Assembly (NCBI RefSeq): GCF_013450295.1
Contig: NZ_SKBR01000004.1
Location: forward strand, 733,501 to 797,500
DNA from: Streptomyces sp. AJS327
GTDB taxonomy: Bacteria > Actinomycetota > Actinomycetes > Streptomycetales > Streptomycetaceae
DNA: 64,000 nt
Reading direction: 5' to 3'
In this document: positions 35,866 to 43,026 of the stretch, piece by piece
Position numbering within the stretch: position 1 is the stretch's first letter
Layout: each line of letters begins with the position of its first letter
Notes under the pieces: generated by a model
What the model saw: the letters and a program-made list of their open reading frames with translations, nothing else
Database searches by the model: none
What the model was told of the DNA's origin: nothing
Position numbers and translations under genes: made by a program

Positions 35866-36752
35866 CCACCAACCCGCTACTGACCGTCGCCCTGGCCGCC
35901 GCCGAACGCGGCTGGCCCATCTTCCCGGTCCGGCCCGGCGGGAAGCGCCCGGCCGGACACCGCGCCGATCTGTGCCCCGCGACCGGCCGATGCGCCAACG
36001 GGCACCTCACCCCCGAGCAGCGGGCCACCACCAACCCCGAACTGATCCAGGCCGCTTGGACCGCCCACCCGTACAACATTGGGCTGGCGACGGGCCCGTC
36101 CGGGTTGCTCGTGGTGGACCTGGACACGCTCAAACCGACAGACGAAGAAGGAGCGCCTGACGGCGCGACAGCCTTCCTGGCGCTCTGCGAGCGCGCCGGG
36201 CAGCCAGTACCCCGAACCCTGCGAGTGCGGACTCCCAGCGGCGGCGCCCACTTGTACTTCACCGCACCCTCCAGCCCGCGGCTGAAGTCCAGCGCGGGGC
36301 GCCTCGCCAATCGGATCGACACACGGGCGTGGGGCGGCTACGTCCTGGCCCCCGGCAGCACCACGCCAGCGGGCCGGTACGAAGTCACCGACCCCGCCAC
36401 CGTCGCCCCGCTACCCACCTGGCTCACCGGCCTGCTGCGAGAGCCGCCAGCGCCCGCCCCGGCCACCATCACGCCCGCCCGGGACGCCACGAAGGTGGCC
36501 CGCGTGGCACTGGAGCGCGAGAGCGCCCGAATCCAAACCGCCCCTGAAGGCACCCGCGAGCACACGCTGTTCACCGCCGCGCGCGCCATGGGCCGCTTCG
36601 TGGCCTGGGGCGACATCCCCCGCCACGAGGTCGAAGAAGCTTTTCAGGCGGGGGGAGAAGCCGCCGGACTCACCACCGCCGAGTGCCGCTCCACCCTCCG
36701 CAGCGCTCTGACCTGGTCCATCCGCACCGCCCGACCCCGGGAGACGGCATGA
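35862..36752 (+). CDS. Bifunctional DNA primase/polymerase (replication initiator)
   Basis: This 296-residue archaeo-eukaryotic-type primase domain shows GGKRPAG (residues 26-32), the metal-binding DLD at 86-88, SGGAHLYF (His130) and DTRAWGGYVLAPGS. A helical C-terminal part follows (HTLFTAARAMGRFVAWG) as in element primases. With the DUF3631 ATPase two genes on, it forms the RepAM-like replication module of many AICEs. Its ATG overlaps the preceding stop. Confidence 0.92.
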   Translation: MTTNPLLTVALAAAERGWPIFPVRPGGKRPAGHRADLCPATGRCANGHLTPEQRATTNPELIQAAWTAHPYNIGLATGPSGLLVVDLDTLKPTDEEGAPDGATAFLALCERAGQPVPRTLRVRTPSGGAHLYFTAPSSPRLKSSAGRLANRIDTRAWGGYVLAPGSTTPAGRYEVTDPATVAPLPTWLTGLLREPPAPAPATITPARDATKVARVALERESARIQTAPEGTREHTLFTAARAMGRFVAWGDIPRHEVEEAFQAGGEAAGLTTAECRSTLRSALTWSIRTARPRETA

Positions 36753-37111
36753 CCACCCCGACCTCCCTCCGCCTGAAAAGCCACCCCACCCCCAACCACC
36801 CCACCGCCGCCCACTCCGCCCCAGCCACAGCCGAGCCCAAGGCGCCGAAGAACGCCGCCCGAAGGGCGCCCTCTTCAGCTCTCCGTTCGGAGCCGCACCC
36901 GAGCGACGGGCGGTACCCGGTCGCCTGGCTCCACATCACCGCACCCGGCCGTGGCGCCACCCCCACCGCCCGCTCCTGGTGCGCGTGCGGACGCGACCGC
37001 TTCACCACCGGCCACCGCCGCGTCACGGCCCTGACCGAGGACCACCACGCCCATCGCGGGGCCTGCCCCCTCCGAACCCCCGCCCACACCGAGACGAGGA
37101 CCGCCGCATGA
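36749..37111 (+). CDS. Unknown protein with cysteine-histidine motif between replication genes
   Basis: This 120-residue protein has a Pro/Ala/Lys-rich disordered first half. The second half contains SWCACGRDRF, then a His-rich stretch and RGACPL, which could form one zinc site. Overlaps by 4 bases on both sides with the primase and ATPase genes, so it is co-translated with the replication module. No name is known to me. Confidence 0.7.
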   Translation: MTTPTSLRLKSHPTPNHPTAAHSAPATAEPKAPKNAARRAPSSALRSEPHPSDGRYPVAWLHITAPGRGATPTARSWCACGRDRFTTGHRRVTALTEDHHAHRGACPLRTPAHTETRTAA

Positions 37112-38349
37112 CCGACAACCCCCAGCCCGACCCGATCGACGGCGCCGAACTCCTCGACTCGGTCGAGGAGTTCCACCGCAGGTTCAACGTGTTCCCCAGT
37201 GAAGCCGCGTACGTTGCGGTCGTCCTCTGGGACGCCCACGCCCACTTGATCGACTGCTTCGACTCCACGCCCAGGATCGCCTTCCTCTCACCGGAGCCCG
37301 GCAGCGGGAAGTCGAGGGCCCTGGAGATCGTCGAGACGTTGGTGCCGAACCGTCTGGTAGCCGCGCACGCCACAGCCAACGCCATGTACCGAGCTGTCGG
37401 TGACACTGAGCGCCTCCCGACCGTGCTGTTCGACGAGGTGGACACCATCTTCGGCCCCAAGGCAGGCGACAACGAACCCCTCAGGGGCTTCATCAACGCC
37501 GGCCACCGACGCGGGGTCGGGGTGCTGCGCTGCGTGGGGGAAGGCAGCAATCAGGAAGCGAGCGAGTACTCGACGTTCTGCCCGGTGGCGATGGCCGGGC
37601 TGGGCTCCTTGCCGGACACGATCCTGGACCGGTCTGTGATCGTCAGGATGCGTAAGCGAGCGCCGAACGAGAAGGTTCAGCCCTACCGCGTGCGTGTACA
37701 CGAACCGCAAGGCCACACCCTTCGGGACCAGCTCGCGAAGTGGGCGGACCAGGTGCGTGACCAGGTGGCCGACGCCTGGCCCGACCTGCCACCTGGCGTC
37801 AGCGACCGGCCCGCCGACGTGTGGGAGCCACTCCTGGCGGTGGCGGACGCGGCTGGCGGACGCTGGCCGGAGCGGGCCCGCGCAGCGTGCGTACACCTGG
37901 TGACCGCCGCGAAGGAAGGCGACAAGGCCTCCCTCGGCGTCCAGTTGCTCACTGATCTGCGGGACCGGGTATTCCAGGGGACCGACCGGCTCCCGACCGC
38001 CGCCATCCTCGAATGCCTTGAAGGGATCGAGGAGAGCCCTTGGGCGGACCTGGACGGCACAGGGACAGGGAAGAAGCTCACCCCCCGGCTGCTGTCGAAG
38101 ATGCTCGGGGAGTACGACAACGGTGCGGGGAAGCCGGTCCGACCCCGCTCGATCCGCACCTCCGGCGGGGTGCCCAAGGGGTACTACGCGGAGGACCTAC
38201 TGGACGCGTGGACCCGGTACTGCCCCACCCCCCTCCCAGAAGCCGCTACAGCCGCTACACCCGCTACACCGCAGGTCACCAGCCGTGAAAACGTAGCGGA
38301 ACCCCTCGCGGAGATCCGCTACATCACCCCCGCATCCGCTACCCGATAA
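37108..38349 (+). CDS. DUF3631 replication ATPase/helicase
   Basis: This 413-residue P-loop protein has Walker A PEPGSGKS at 62-69, Walker B TVLFDEVD near 105-112 and an arginine-bearing LDRSVIVRMRKR further on. The C-terminal part from about 290 is the DUF3631 domain with a winged-helix-like TPRLLSKMLGEY. Works with the primase upstream to start element replication. The last 100 bases of the gene already carry CCGCTAC iterons, which explains its odd Ala/Thr-rich tail (EAATAATPATP). Confidence 0.9.
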   Translation: MTDNPQPDPIDGAELLDSVEEFHRRFNVFPSEAAYVAVVLWDAHAHLIDCFDSTPRIAFLSPEPGSGKSRALEIVETLVPNRLVAAHATANAMYRAVGDTERLPTVLFDEVDTIFGPKAGDNEPLRGFINAGHRRGVGVLRCVGEGSNQEASEYSTFCPVAMAGLGSLPDTILDRSVIVRMRKRAPNEKVQPYRVRVHEPQGHTLRDQLAKWADQVRDQVADAWPDLPPGVSDRPADVWEPLLAVADAAGGRWPERARAACVHLVTAAKEGDKASLGVQLLTDLRDRVFQGTDRLPTAAILECLEGIEESPWADLDGTGTGKKLTPRLLSKMLGEYDNGAGKPVRPRSIRTSGGVPKGYYAEDLLDAWTRYCPTPLPEAATAATPATPQVTSRENVAEPLAEIRYITPASATR

Positions 38350-38470
38350 CCCCGCCCGGGCCGCCGTGTCGGCGGCCCGGTGTAGCGGACTCTATCCGCT
38401 ACACCGGGCCTATCCGCTACACAAAACAAGCCCCTGACCAGGCATGTAGCGGATGTAGCGGATGTAGCGG
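38243..38470. repeat. CCGCTAC iteron array (candidate replication origin)
   Basis: Twelve exact copies of the 7-mer CCGCTAC or its complement lie within 228 bases: forward at 38243, 38252, 38261, 38316, 38336, 38396 and 38414, inverted at 38293, 38382, 38446, 38455 and 38464. Several extend to ATCCGCTACA. The first copies are 9 bases apart, as are the last three. The array starts inside the ATPase gene and runs to 75 bases before xis. Position beside the replication genes points to an origin. Confidence 0.8.
38356..38380 (+). terminator. Hairpin after the replication module
   Basis: A 10-bp perfect stem (38356-38365 with 38371-38380) has a 5-base loop, 7 bases after the ATPase stop. It sits in the middle of the iteron array, so it may be a terminator or part of the origin structure. 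Confidence 0.65.
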
Positions 38471-38544
38471 CACCCACAGAGGGGGCTCGGCGCTTCCTCC
38501 CGGGCCTCCGGCAGTAATTCTCCAAATCCACAGGGAGTTTCTTG

Positions 38545-38754
38545 ATGGCTACCTCATCTCGCACTCGGCGTGCACCGAAAGACGAACTTATCCCGCTCCC
38601 CGAGGTTCTGGCTGAACTCGGAATCACTCGCCCGACTTGGTATCGCTGGCGTGACCGAGGATTCACCCCGGAAGCTCGCCGTACCCCCTCCGGTCGCATT
38701 TGCGTCCTGCGAAGTGCGCTTGATGCCTTCAAGGAAGAGCTGGAGGTCGCATGA
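38545..38754 (+). CDS. xis: Excisionase (MerR-type helix-turn-helix)
   Basis: This 69-residue protein has the HTH_17 excisionase fold: LPEVLAELGITRPTWYRWRD followed by the wing RTPSGRICVLRSALDAF. It would bend att DNA and favour excision with the integrase. The ATG at 38545 follows AGGGAG; a TTG directly before it is less likely. The stop overlaps the integrase ATG. Confidence 0.9.
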   Translation: MATSSRTRRAPKDELIPLPEVLAELGITRPTWYRWRDRGFTPEARRTPSGRICVLRSALDAFKEELEVA

Positions 38755-40127
38755 CGGAGTGGAGTTACACGGTAAAAATCTGGGCCATTCGGAAGCGTGA
38801 CTACCAGAAGCCGTATCAGGTTCGCTGGAAGGTGGGCTTTCGGCCGCACGCCGAGTCATTCCTCACGTTGGGCCTGGCGGAGAGTCGTCGGGCCCAGCTC
38901 GTCACGGCGGCACGTGCGGGTGAACCGTTCGATGTGGACACTGGTCTGCCGAAGTCTTTGGTGATGAAGGACCGGGACATCTCGTGGTACGAACACGCCC
39001 GTAACTTCATTGCCATGAAGTGGGATGACTCCCCGGGCAACACCCGTCGCACGTTGGCCGAAGCCATGGCAACGGCGACTCCCGTGTTCGTGAAAGACGC
39101 AAAGGGGGCGCCAAGCGTGCGTGCGATGCGTCACGCGCTCTATGGGTACGCGTTCAACAAGAACAGGTGGGACGCTGAAATTCCAGCCGACGTGGCGACA
39201 GTGTTGGCCTGGGTTGAAAGAAAATCGCTTCCCGTGTCGCGCCTCTCGGACCTGCTGACCATCCGAAGTGCACTTTCTTCCCTGTCGAAAAAGCTGGACG
39301 GAACGAACGCATCGGCGGCGATGTTCCGTCGTAAGCGGGCGATCCTCTACAACTCGCTCGAATATGCGGTTGACGCCGAGCTGTTGCCCAACAATCCACT
39401 TGACCGAGTTAAGTGGAAGGCGCCAGAGCAGGTCGTGGAGGAGGTGGACCCCGAGTGTGTACCCAACCCCGAGCAAGGTGCCAGACTCTTGGCGGCGGTG
39501 CACAGACAGGGGAAGCGCGGCCGACGGCTCGTAGCCTTCTTCGGGTGCATGTACTACGCGGCGGGCCGACCCGCTGAGGTGATCGGTCTGCGGGTCGCGG
39601 ATTGCGACTTGCCCCGGCGGGGGTGGGGCCTGCTTCGACTGCGTGACACCTACCCGCGTTCCGGGAGTGCGTGGACGGACAGCGGCGAGAGTCATGAGAA
39701 GAAGGGGTTGAAGCACCGGCCACGCAAGACTGTCCGACGTGTGCCGATCCCGCCAGAGCTGGTCGCTCTGTTGCGCTGGCACCTCACGGCCTACGGCACG
39801 GCCCCGGACGGGCGCGTCTTCCAGACGCTGCGCGGAGGACTGGTCCAGGACACGGGGTACGGGGAGACATGGGCAGCAGCCCGGAAGCAGGCCCTGTCAG
39901 CGAGCGAGTTCGCCTCTCCCTTGGCGAAGCGACCGTATGACCTGCGCCATGCTGCCGTCTCCACGTGGCTCAGTTCCGGCGTTGAGCCTCAGCTCGTGGC
40001 AGAACGAGCCGGACACAGCGTCGCTGTGTTGTTCCGGGAGTACGCGAAGTTCCTGAGTGACGGAGACGAGGCCGCGAACGCGAAGATCTCCGCACGGCTC
40101 AACCAACGGCTCAACCAGCGGACCTGA
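38751..40127 (+). CDS. int: Tyrosine site-specific integrase
   Basis: This 458-residue recombinase is predicted to act at the tRNA-Tyr attachment site. The catalytic set is visible: Arg273 (AAGRPAEV), Arg399 and His400 in YDLRHAAVST (Tyr396 replaces the usual first histidine of that box), a later ERAGHS histidine near 423, and nucleophile Tyr431 in REYAKF. The N-terminal 190 residues hold the arm- and core-binding domains. Lower GC than chromosomal neighbours. Coupled to xis by ATGA and 150 bases from attR. Confidence 0.95.
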   Translation: MTEWSYTVKIWAIRKRDYQKPYQVRWKVGFRPHAESFLTLGLAESRRAQLVTAARAGEPFDVDTGLPKSLVMKDRDISWYEHARNFIAMKWDDSPGNTRRTLAEAMATATPVFVKDAKGAPSVRAMRHALYGYAFNKNRWDAEIPADVATVLAWVERKSLPVSRLSDLLTIRSALSSLSKKLDGTNASAAMFRRKRAILYNSLEYAVDAELLPNNPLDRVKWKAPEQVVEEVDPECVPNPEQGARLLAAVHRQGKRGRRLVAFFGCMYYAAGRPAEVIGLRVADCDLPRRGWGLLRLRDTYPRSGSAWTDSGESHEKKGLKHRPRKTVRRVPIPPELVALLRWHLTAYGTAPDGRVFQTLRGGLVQDTGYGETWAAARKQALSASEFASPLAKRPYDLRHAAVSTWLSSGVEPQLVAERAGHSVAVLFREYAKFLSDGDEAANAKISARLNQRLNQRT

Positions 40128-40162
40128 GCACGCGGCATCCCGTCCACGCACCGTCCACACCA

Positions 40163-40203
40163 CACGAGACAGGACGGTCGAGTGCGAGATACCACGAGAC
40201 AGG
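40163..40203. repeat. Direct repeat near attR (possible integrase arm sites)
   Basis: CACGAGACAGG occurs at 40163-40173 and 40193-40203, 30 bases apart, between the integrase stop and attR. CGTCCAC occurs twice just before (40141 and 40152). Paired short repeats at this place are typical of integrase arm-binding sites, which is an inference. Confidence 0.5.
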
Positions 40204-40226
40204 CGGCGGTGTCCGTCCGCACATGA

Positions 40227-40271
40227 GAACACCCCCGTGACCTTCTGTTTAGCGAGGTCACGGGGGTGTTC
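40227..40271. terminator. Bidirectional terminator between int and tRNA-Tyr
   Basis: A 17-bp perfect stem (40227-40243 with 40255-40271) has an 11-base loop. It lies 100 bases after the integrase stop and 9 bases beyond the tRNA 3' end, so it can stop both int and the minus-strand tRNA transcript. It is element DNA and functionally replaces the native terminator left at 23961-24001. Confidence 0.85.
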
Positions 40272-40277
40272 AATCCG

Positions 40278-40331
40278 TGTGGCGGCGCCAGGATTCGAAC
40301 CTGGGAAGGCTGAGCCGGCAGATTTACAGTC
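40278..40331. repeat. attR, 54-bp direct repeat
   Basis: It is identical to 24010-24063. Here the repeat continues into the 5' half of the tRNA, so this copy completes a functional tRNA-Tyr gene. The crossover must lie within these 54 bases; the anticodon loop is the usual place for such integrases. Confidence 0.93.
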
Positions 40332-40361
40332 TGCTCCCTTTGGCCGCTCGGGCACACCGCC
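40280..40361 (-). tRNA. tRNA-Tyr (anticodon GTA)
   Basis: The 82-base minus-strand gene folds as a class II tRNA: acceptor GGCGGTG pairing with CGCCGCC region, D-arm with GAGCGG, anticodon stem GCAGA and TCTGC around CTGTAAA (anticodon GTA), long variable arm, and T-arm with GGTTCGAATCC. The final A is encoded but not CCA. Its 3' part comes from the element. This is the gene that SLP1 uses for integration in S. coelicolor. Confidence 0.96.
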
Positions 40362-40414
40362 TGGGATTGCCGCTCCGGGTCCGCGCTGGGCGGGTTTCCT
40401 TCGCAGCGGGGTAA

Positions 40415-40420
40415 ACCATA
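40415..40420 (-). promoter_or_regulatory. Possible -10 box of tRNA-Tyr
   Basis: TATGGT on the minus strand lies 54 bases upstream of the mature tRNA 5' end. A -35 hexamer is not clear (GGCGAA or GCGAAC at the right distance). It is offered only as the best local candidate. Confidence 0.4.
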
Positions 40421-40582
40421 CCCGATCCCCGGGGGTGGTTCGCCACTCGGTTGATGGCCCCGTCCGGGCCCCGGGCAGCGCACTCGCGCCGGTGTGCGAG
40501 CTGGGTGGCTAGGCTTGCGGGCGCGGTCCGCGCGGCGGTCCGCTTCCCTGACGGACCCCTAGGCACGAGGAGCCAACCCACC

Positions 40583-41071
40583 ATGGCCGACTCCAGTTTC
40601 GACATCGTCTCGAAGGTCGATCGGCAGGAGGTCGACAACGCGCTCAACCAGGCGGCGAAGGAAATCTCGCAGCGCTACGACTTCAAGGGCGTGGACGCCT
40701 CCATCGCGTGGTCCGGCGAGAAGATCGAGCTTCGGGCCAACTCCGAGGAGCGGGTCAAGGCCGTCCTCGACATCTTCCAGTCCAAGCTGGTCAAGCGCGG
40801 GATCTCGCTGAAGTCGCTGGACACGGGCGAGCCGCAGTCCTCCGGCAAGGAGTACAAGATTTTCGGGTCGCTCCAGGAGGGGATCTCCCAGGAGAACGCC
40901 AAGAAGGTCGCCAAGATCATCCGTGACGAGGGCCCGAAGGGCGTCAAGGCCCAGGTGCAGGGCGACGAGCTGCGGGTGACCTCGAAGAGCCGGGACGCGC
41001 TCCAGGAGATCATCGCGCTGCTCAAGGGCAAGGACCTCGACTTCGCCCTCCAGTTCGTCAACTACCGCTGA
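40583..41071 (+). CDS. yajQ: YajQ-family cyclic di-GMP-binding protein
   Basis: This 162-residue cytosolic protein has two ferredoxin-like subdomains. Family marks are the start SSFDIVSKVDRQEVDNAL, RYDFKGVDASI, and the end GKDLDFALQFVNYR. In other bacteria YajQ proteins bind cyclic di-GMP or nucleotides; the role in Streptomyces is open. The ATG at 40583 follows GAGGAG at a rather long 11-base spacing; longer frames upstream are not family sequence. Confidence 0.95.
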   Translation: MADSSFDIVSKVDRQEVDNALNQAAKEISQRYDFKGVDASIAWSGEKIELRANSEERVKAVLDIFQSKLVKRGISLKSLDTGEPQSSGKEYKIFGSLQEGISQENAKKVAKIIRDEGPKGVKAQVQGDELRVTSKSRDALQEIIALLKGKDLDFALQFVNYR

Positions 41072-41312
41072 TCCGGCGCTGGTTGCCGGTTCCGAGGTTC
41101 TCCGGCGGGGGTGCCGGGGCGTCCGTCAGCGGTGTCCGCGGGGCGTCCCGGAGCCCCGGGCGGGCGGCGTGCGGGCCCGGTTGCCGGGTGCGCGTGCGAG
41201 CGGTGGCGGTGAGGGCGAGGTAGCCCCGTACGCGGCGGGTGGCCAGGACGGCGGGCCTGGGTGGGCGGTGCGGTCTGGCCGGGTGGCCGGGGCGCGGGTG
41301 GTGGGGCGGGGG

Positions 41313-41717
41313 CTACCAGCGGTAGTGCGGGTAGGCGGAGGCGGTGTCGGTGGAGACGATGTCCCGTCCGAGTGGGGTGAGGGACAGCGGGATCATCTTG
41401 AAGTGCGCCAGGCCGAAGGGGATCCCCACGATCGTCAGGCAGAAGGCGACGCCCGCCGTGATGTGCCCGATCGTGAGCCAGATGCCCGCGAAGACGAGCC
41501 AGACGACGTTGCCGATCGCGGAGGGGACACCCGCTCCCCGCCGTTCCACCGTCGTCCGGCCGAAGGGCCAGAGGGCGTATCCGGCGATCCGGAAGCAGGC
41601 CAGGCCCCAGGGCAGGGTGATCACGAGTACGCAGCAGATCACCCCGGCGACCAGATAGCCGAGCGCTATCCACAGCCCGGAGAAGATCAGCCAGACGAGA
41701 TTCAGCAGTGTCTTCAC
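41313..41717 (-). CDS. YccF-type (DUF307) inner membrane protein
   Basis: This 134-residue protein has two repeats of the YccF domain, each with hydrophobic helices and the pattern NLVWLIFSGLWIALGYL and NVVWLVFAGIWLTIGHI. Each is followed by LPWGLACF or GIPFGLAHF. The GTG at 41717 overlaps the htpX stop (GTGA), so the gene is co-translated with htpX. Function is unknown for the family. Confidence 0.92.
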   Translation of the reverse strand: MKTLLNLVWLIFSGLWIALGYLVAGVICCVLVITLPWGLACFRIAGYALWPFGRTTVERRGAGVPSAIGNVVWLVFAGIWLTIGHITAGVAFCLTIVGIPFGLAHFKMIPLSLTPLGRDIVSTDTASAYPHYRW

Positions 41718-42577
41718 GGACGCCAGCCTGCCATCTTCTCCAGCCTGGCGACACGTTCCGCGACCGGAGGGTGTGTGGAGAACAGTCGCGACATGCCCGC
41801 TCCCCTGCGGAAGGGGTGGGCGATCATGAGGTGGCTCGCGGTCTCCAGCCGGGGCTCGGGCGGCAGCGGCAACCGCTCGATTCCGGCCTCCAGCTTCCGC
41901 AGGGCGGAGGCGAGCGCCAGCGGGTCGCCGGTGAGCTGGGCCCCGGCGGCGTCCGCCTCGTACTCCCGGGAGCGGCTCACGGCCAGTTGTATGAGGGTGG
42001 CCGCGAGTGGGCCGAGGACCGCTATCAGCAGCATGCCGACGATTCCGGGGCCGTCCTCGTCGTCGGAGCGGCCGAAGGGGACCAGCCAGGCGAAGTGCAC
42101 CAGGAAGAGCACCACGGAGGCGAGCCCTCCGGCGACCGAGGAGACCAGGATGTCGCGGTTGTAGACGTGGCTCAGCTCGTGTCCGAGGACGCCGCGCAGC
42201 TCGCGCTCGTCCAGCAGGCCGAGGATGCCCTCCGTACAACAGACGGCGGCGTTCCGGGGGTTGCGGCCGGTGGCGAAGGCGTTGGGGGCGCGGGTCGGGG
42301 AGATGTAGAGACGCGGCATCGGCTGCCGCGCGGCGGTGGACAGCTCCCGGACGACCCGGTACAGCTGGGGCGCCTCGAACTCGCTGACCGCCCGGGCCCG
42401 CATGGCACGCAGCGCGATCCGGTCACTGCGCCAGTACGCGTAGGCGTTGGTGCCGAGGGCGAGGACGAGGGCGAGGAGCAGCCCCGTGGTGCCGAAGAAA
42501 CTGCCGACGAGCAGGATGAGGGCGGTCATCCCCCCGAGGAGAAGGGCCGACTTCAGCCCGTTGTGCCGGCGGTGCAC
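41714..42577 (-). CDS. htpX: Zinc metalloprotease HtpX
   Basis: This 287-residue membrane protease of family M48 degrades misfolded membrane proteins. Two N-terminal helices (ALLLGGMTALILLVGSF and LLLALVLALG) are followed by the catalytic HELSH at 133-137 and the downstream ligand in SREYEADAAG. Two further hydrophobic segments lie between them. The GTG at 42577 is preceded by GGAGGG. The much longer open frame upstream is not protein-like. Confidence 0.95.
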   Translation of the reverse strand: MHRRHNGLKSALLLGGMTALILLVGSFFGTTGLLLALVLALGTNAYAYWRSDRIALRAMRARAVSEFEAPQLYRVVRELSTAARQPMPRLYISPTRAPNAFATGRNPRNAAVCCTEGILGLLDERELRGVLGHELSHVYNRDILVSSVAGGLASVVLFLVHFAWLVPFGRSDDEDGPGIVGMLLIAVLGPLAATLIQLAVSRSREYEADAAGAQLTGDPLALASALRKLEAGIERLPLPPEPRLETASHLMIAHPFRRGAGMSRLFSTHPPVAERVARLEKMAGWRP

Positions 42578-43026
42578 GGTACGCCCTCCAGGTGGTGCAG
42601 CAGGGGGGACCCTGAGCCAGACGGTCCTTCCACGGATCGGCGGACCCTCACGTAGAGGTGAACGTGGGTCGGACCCGGGCAGTTCCCAGCGGCCCCGGCC
42701 GAGCCCCGCCGCGCCCCGCTGGCCTCCGGAAACGGGGCGGGTGCCGGAGGGCTGGCCGGTGAGCGGGGCGGAGCGTGGGACGAGAGTGTTCCGGTTGACC
42801 TTCCCGCGCGTACGTGCCGCCGCGTACGCGTCAGTTGACGGTGCGGAACGGGGGTCGCGGGGCGGCGCGCGGGCGGCCGGTCGTGGTGGGCTCGCGCGCT
42901 CCGTCGCGCGGGCGCGGGGTCGGGCGGTGACGTACCTCACCGGTGGCCGGTCGGTTCCGGGCGACCGGGCGACGGGGGCCGGCTTCCGGGTCCGGTGGCG
43001 GCCGGGTCCCGGGTCCCGGGCTCGCC
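42578..43026. other. 449-base intergenic region between nuoN2 and htpX
   Basis: Both neighbours are on the minus strand, so this should hold the end of the second nuo operon and the htpX promoter. No gene or clear terminator hairpin was found. A small inverted repeat CACGT with ACGTG lies at 42649-42666 in the area of the expected htpX promoter. Confidence 0.45.

Larger units (their letters stand above)
24010..40331. mobile_element. Integrated AICE (SLP1-type site) in tRNA-Tyr
   Basis: A perfect 54-bp direct repeat bounds a block holding GntR repressor, spread proteins, FtsK-like translocase, SSB, primase-polymerase, DUF3631 ATPase, excisionase and tyrosine integrase. That set, with a translocase instead of a type IV secretion system, defines actinomycete integrative and conjugative elements. 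The integrase gene is next to attR. tRNA-Tyr is the known site of SLP1 from S. coelicolor; homology of this element to SLP1 itself is inferred only from site and gene types. Confidence 0.93.

Noticed and set aside
38243..38470. CRISPR array
   Set aside because: Repeats are 7 bases in both orientations without uniform spacers, and no cas genes are present; iterons fit better.
24010..40331. Prophage
   Set aside because: No capsid, portal, terminase or tail genes; the translocase, spread proteins and primase module point to an AICE.
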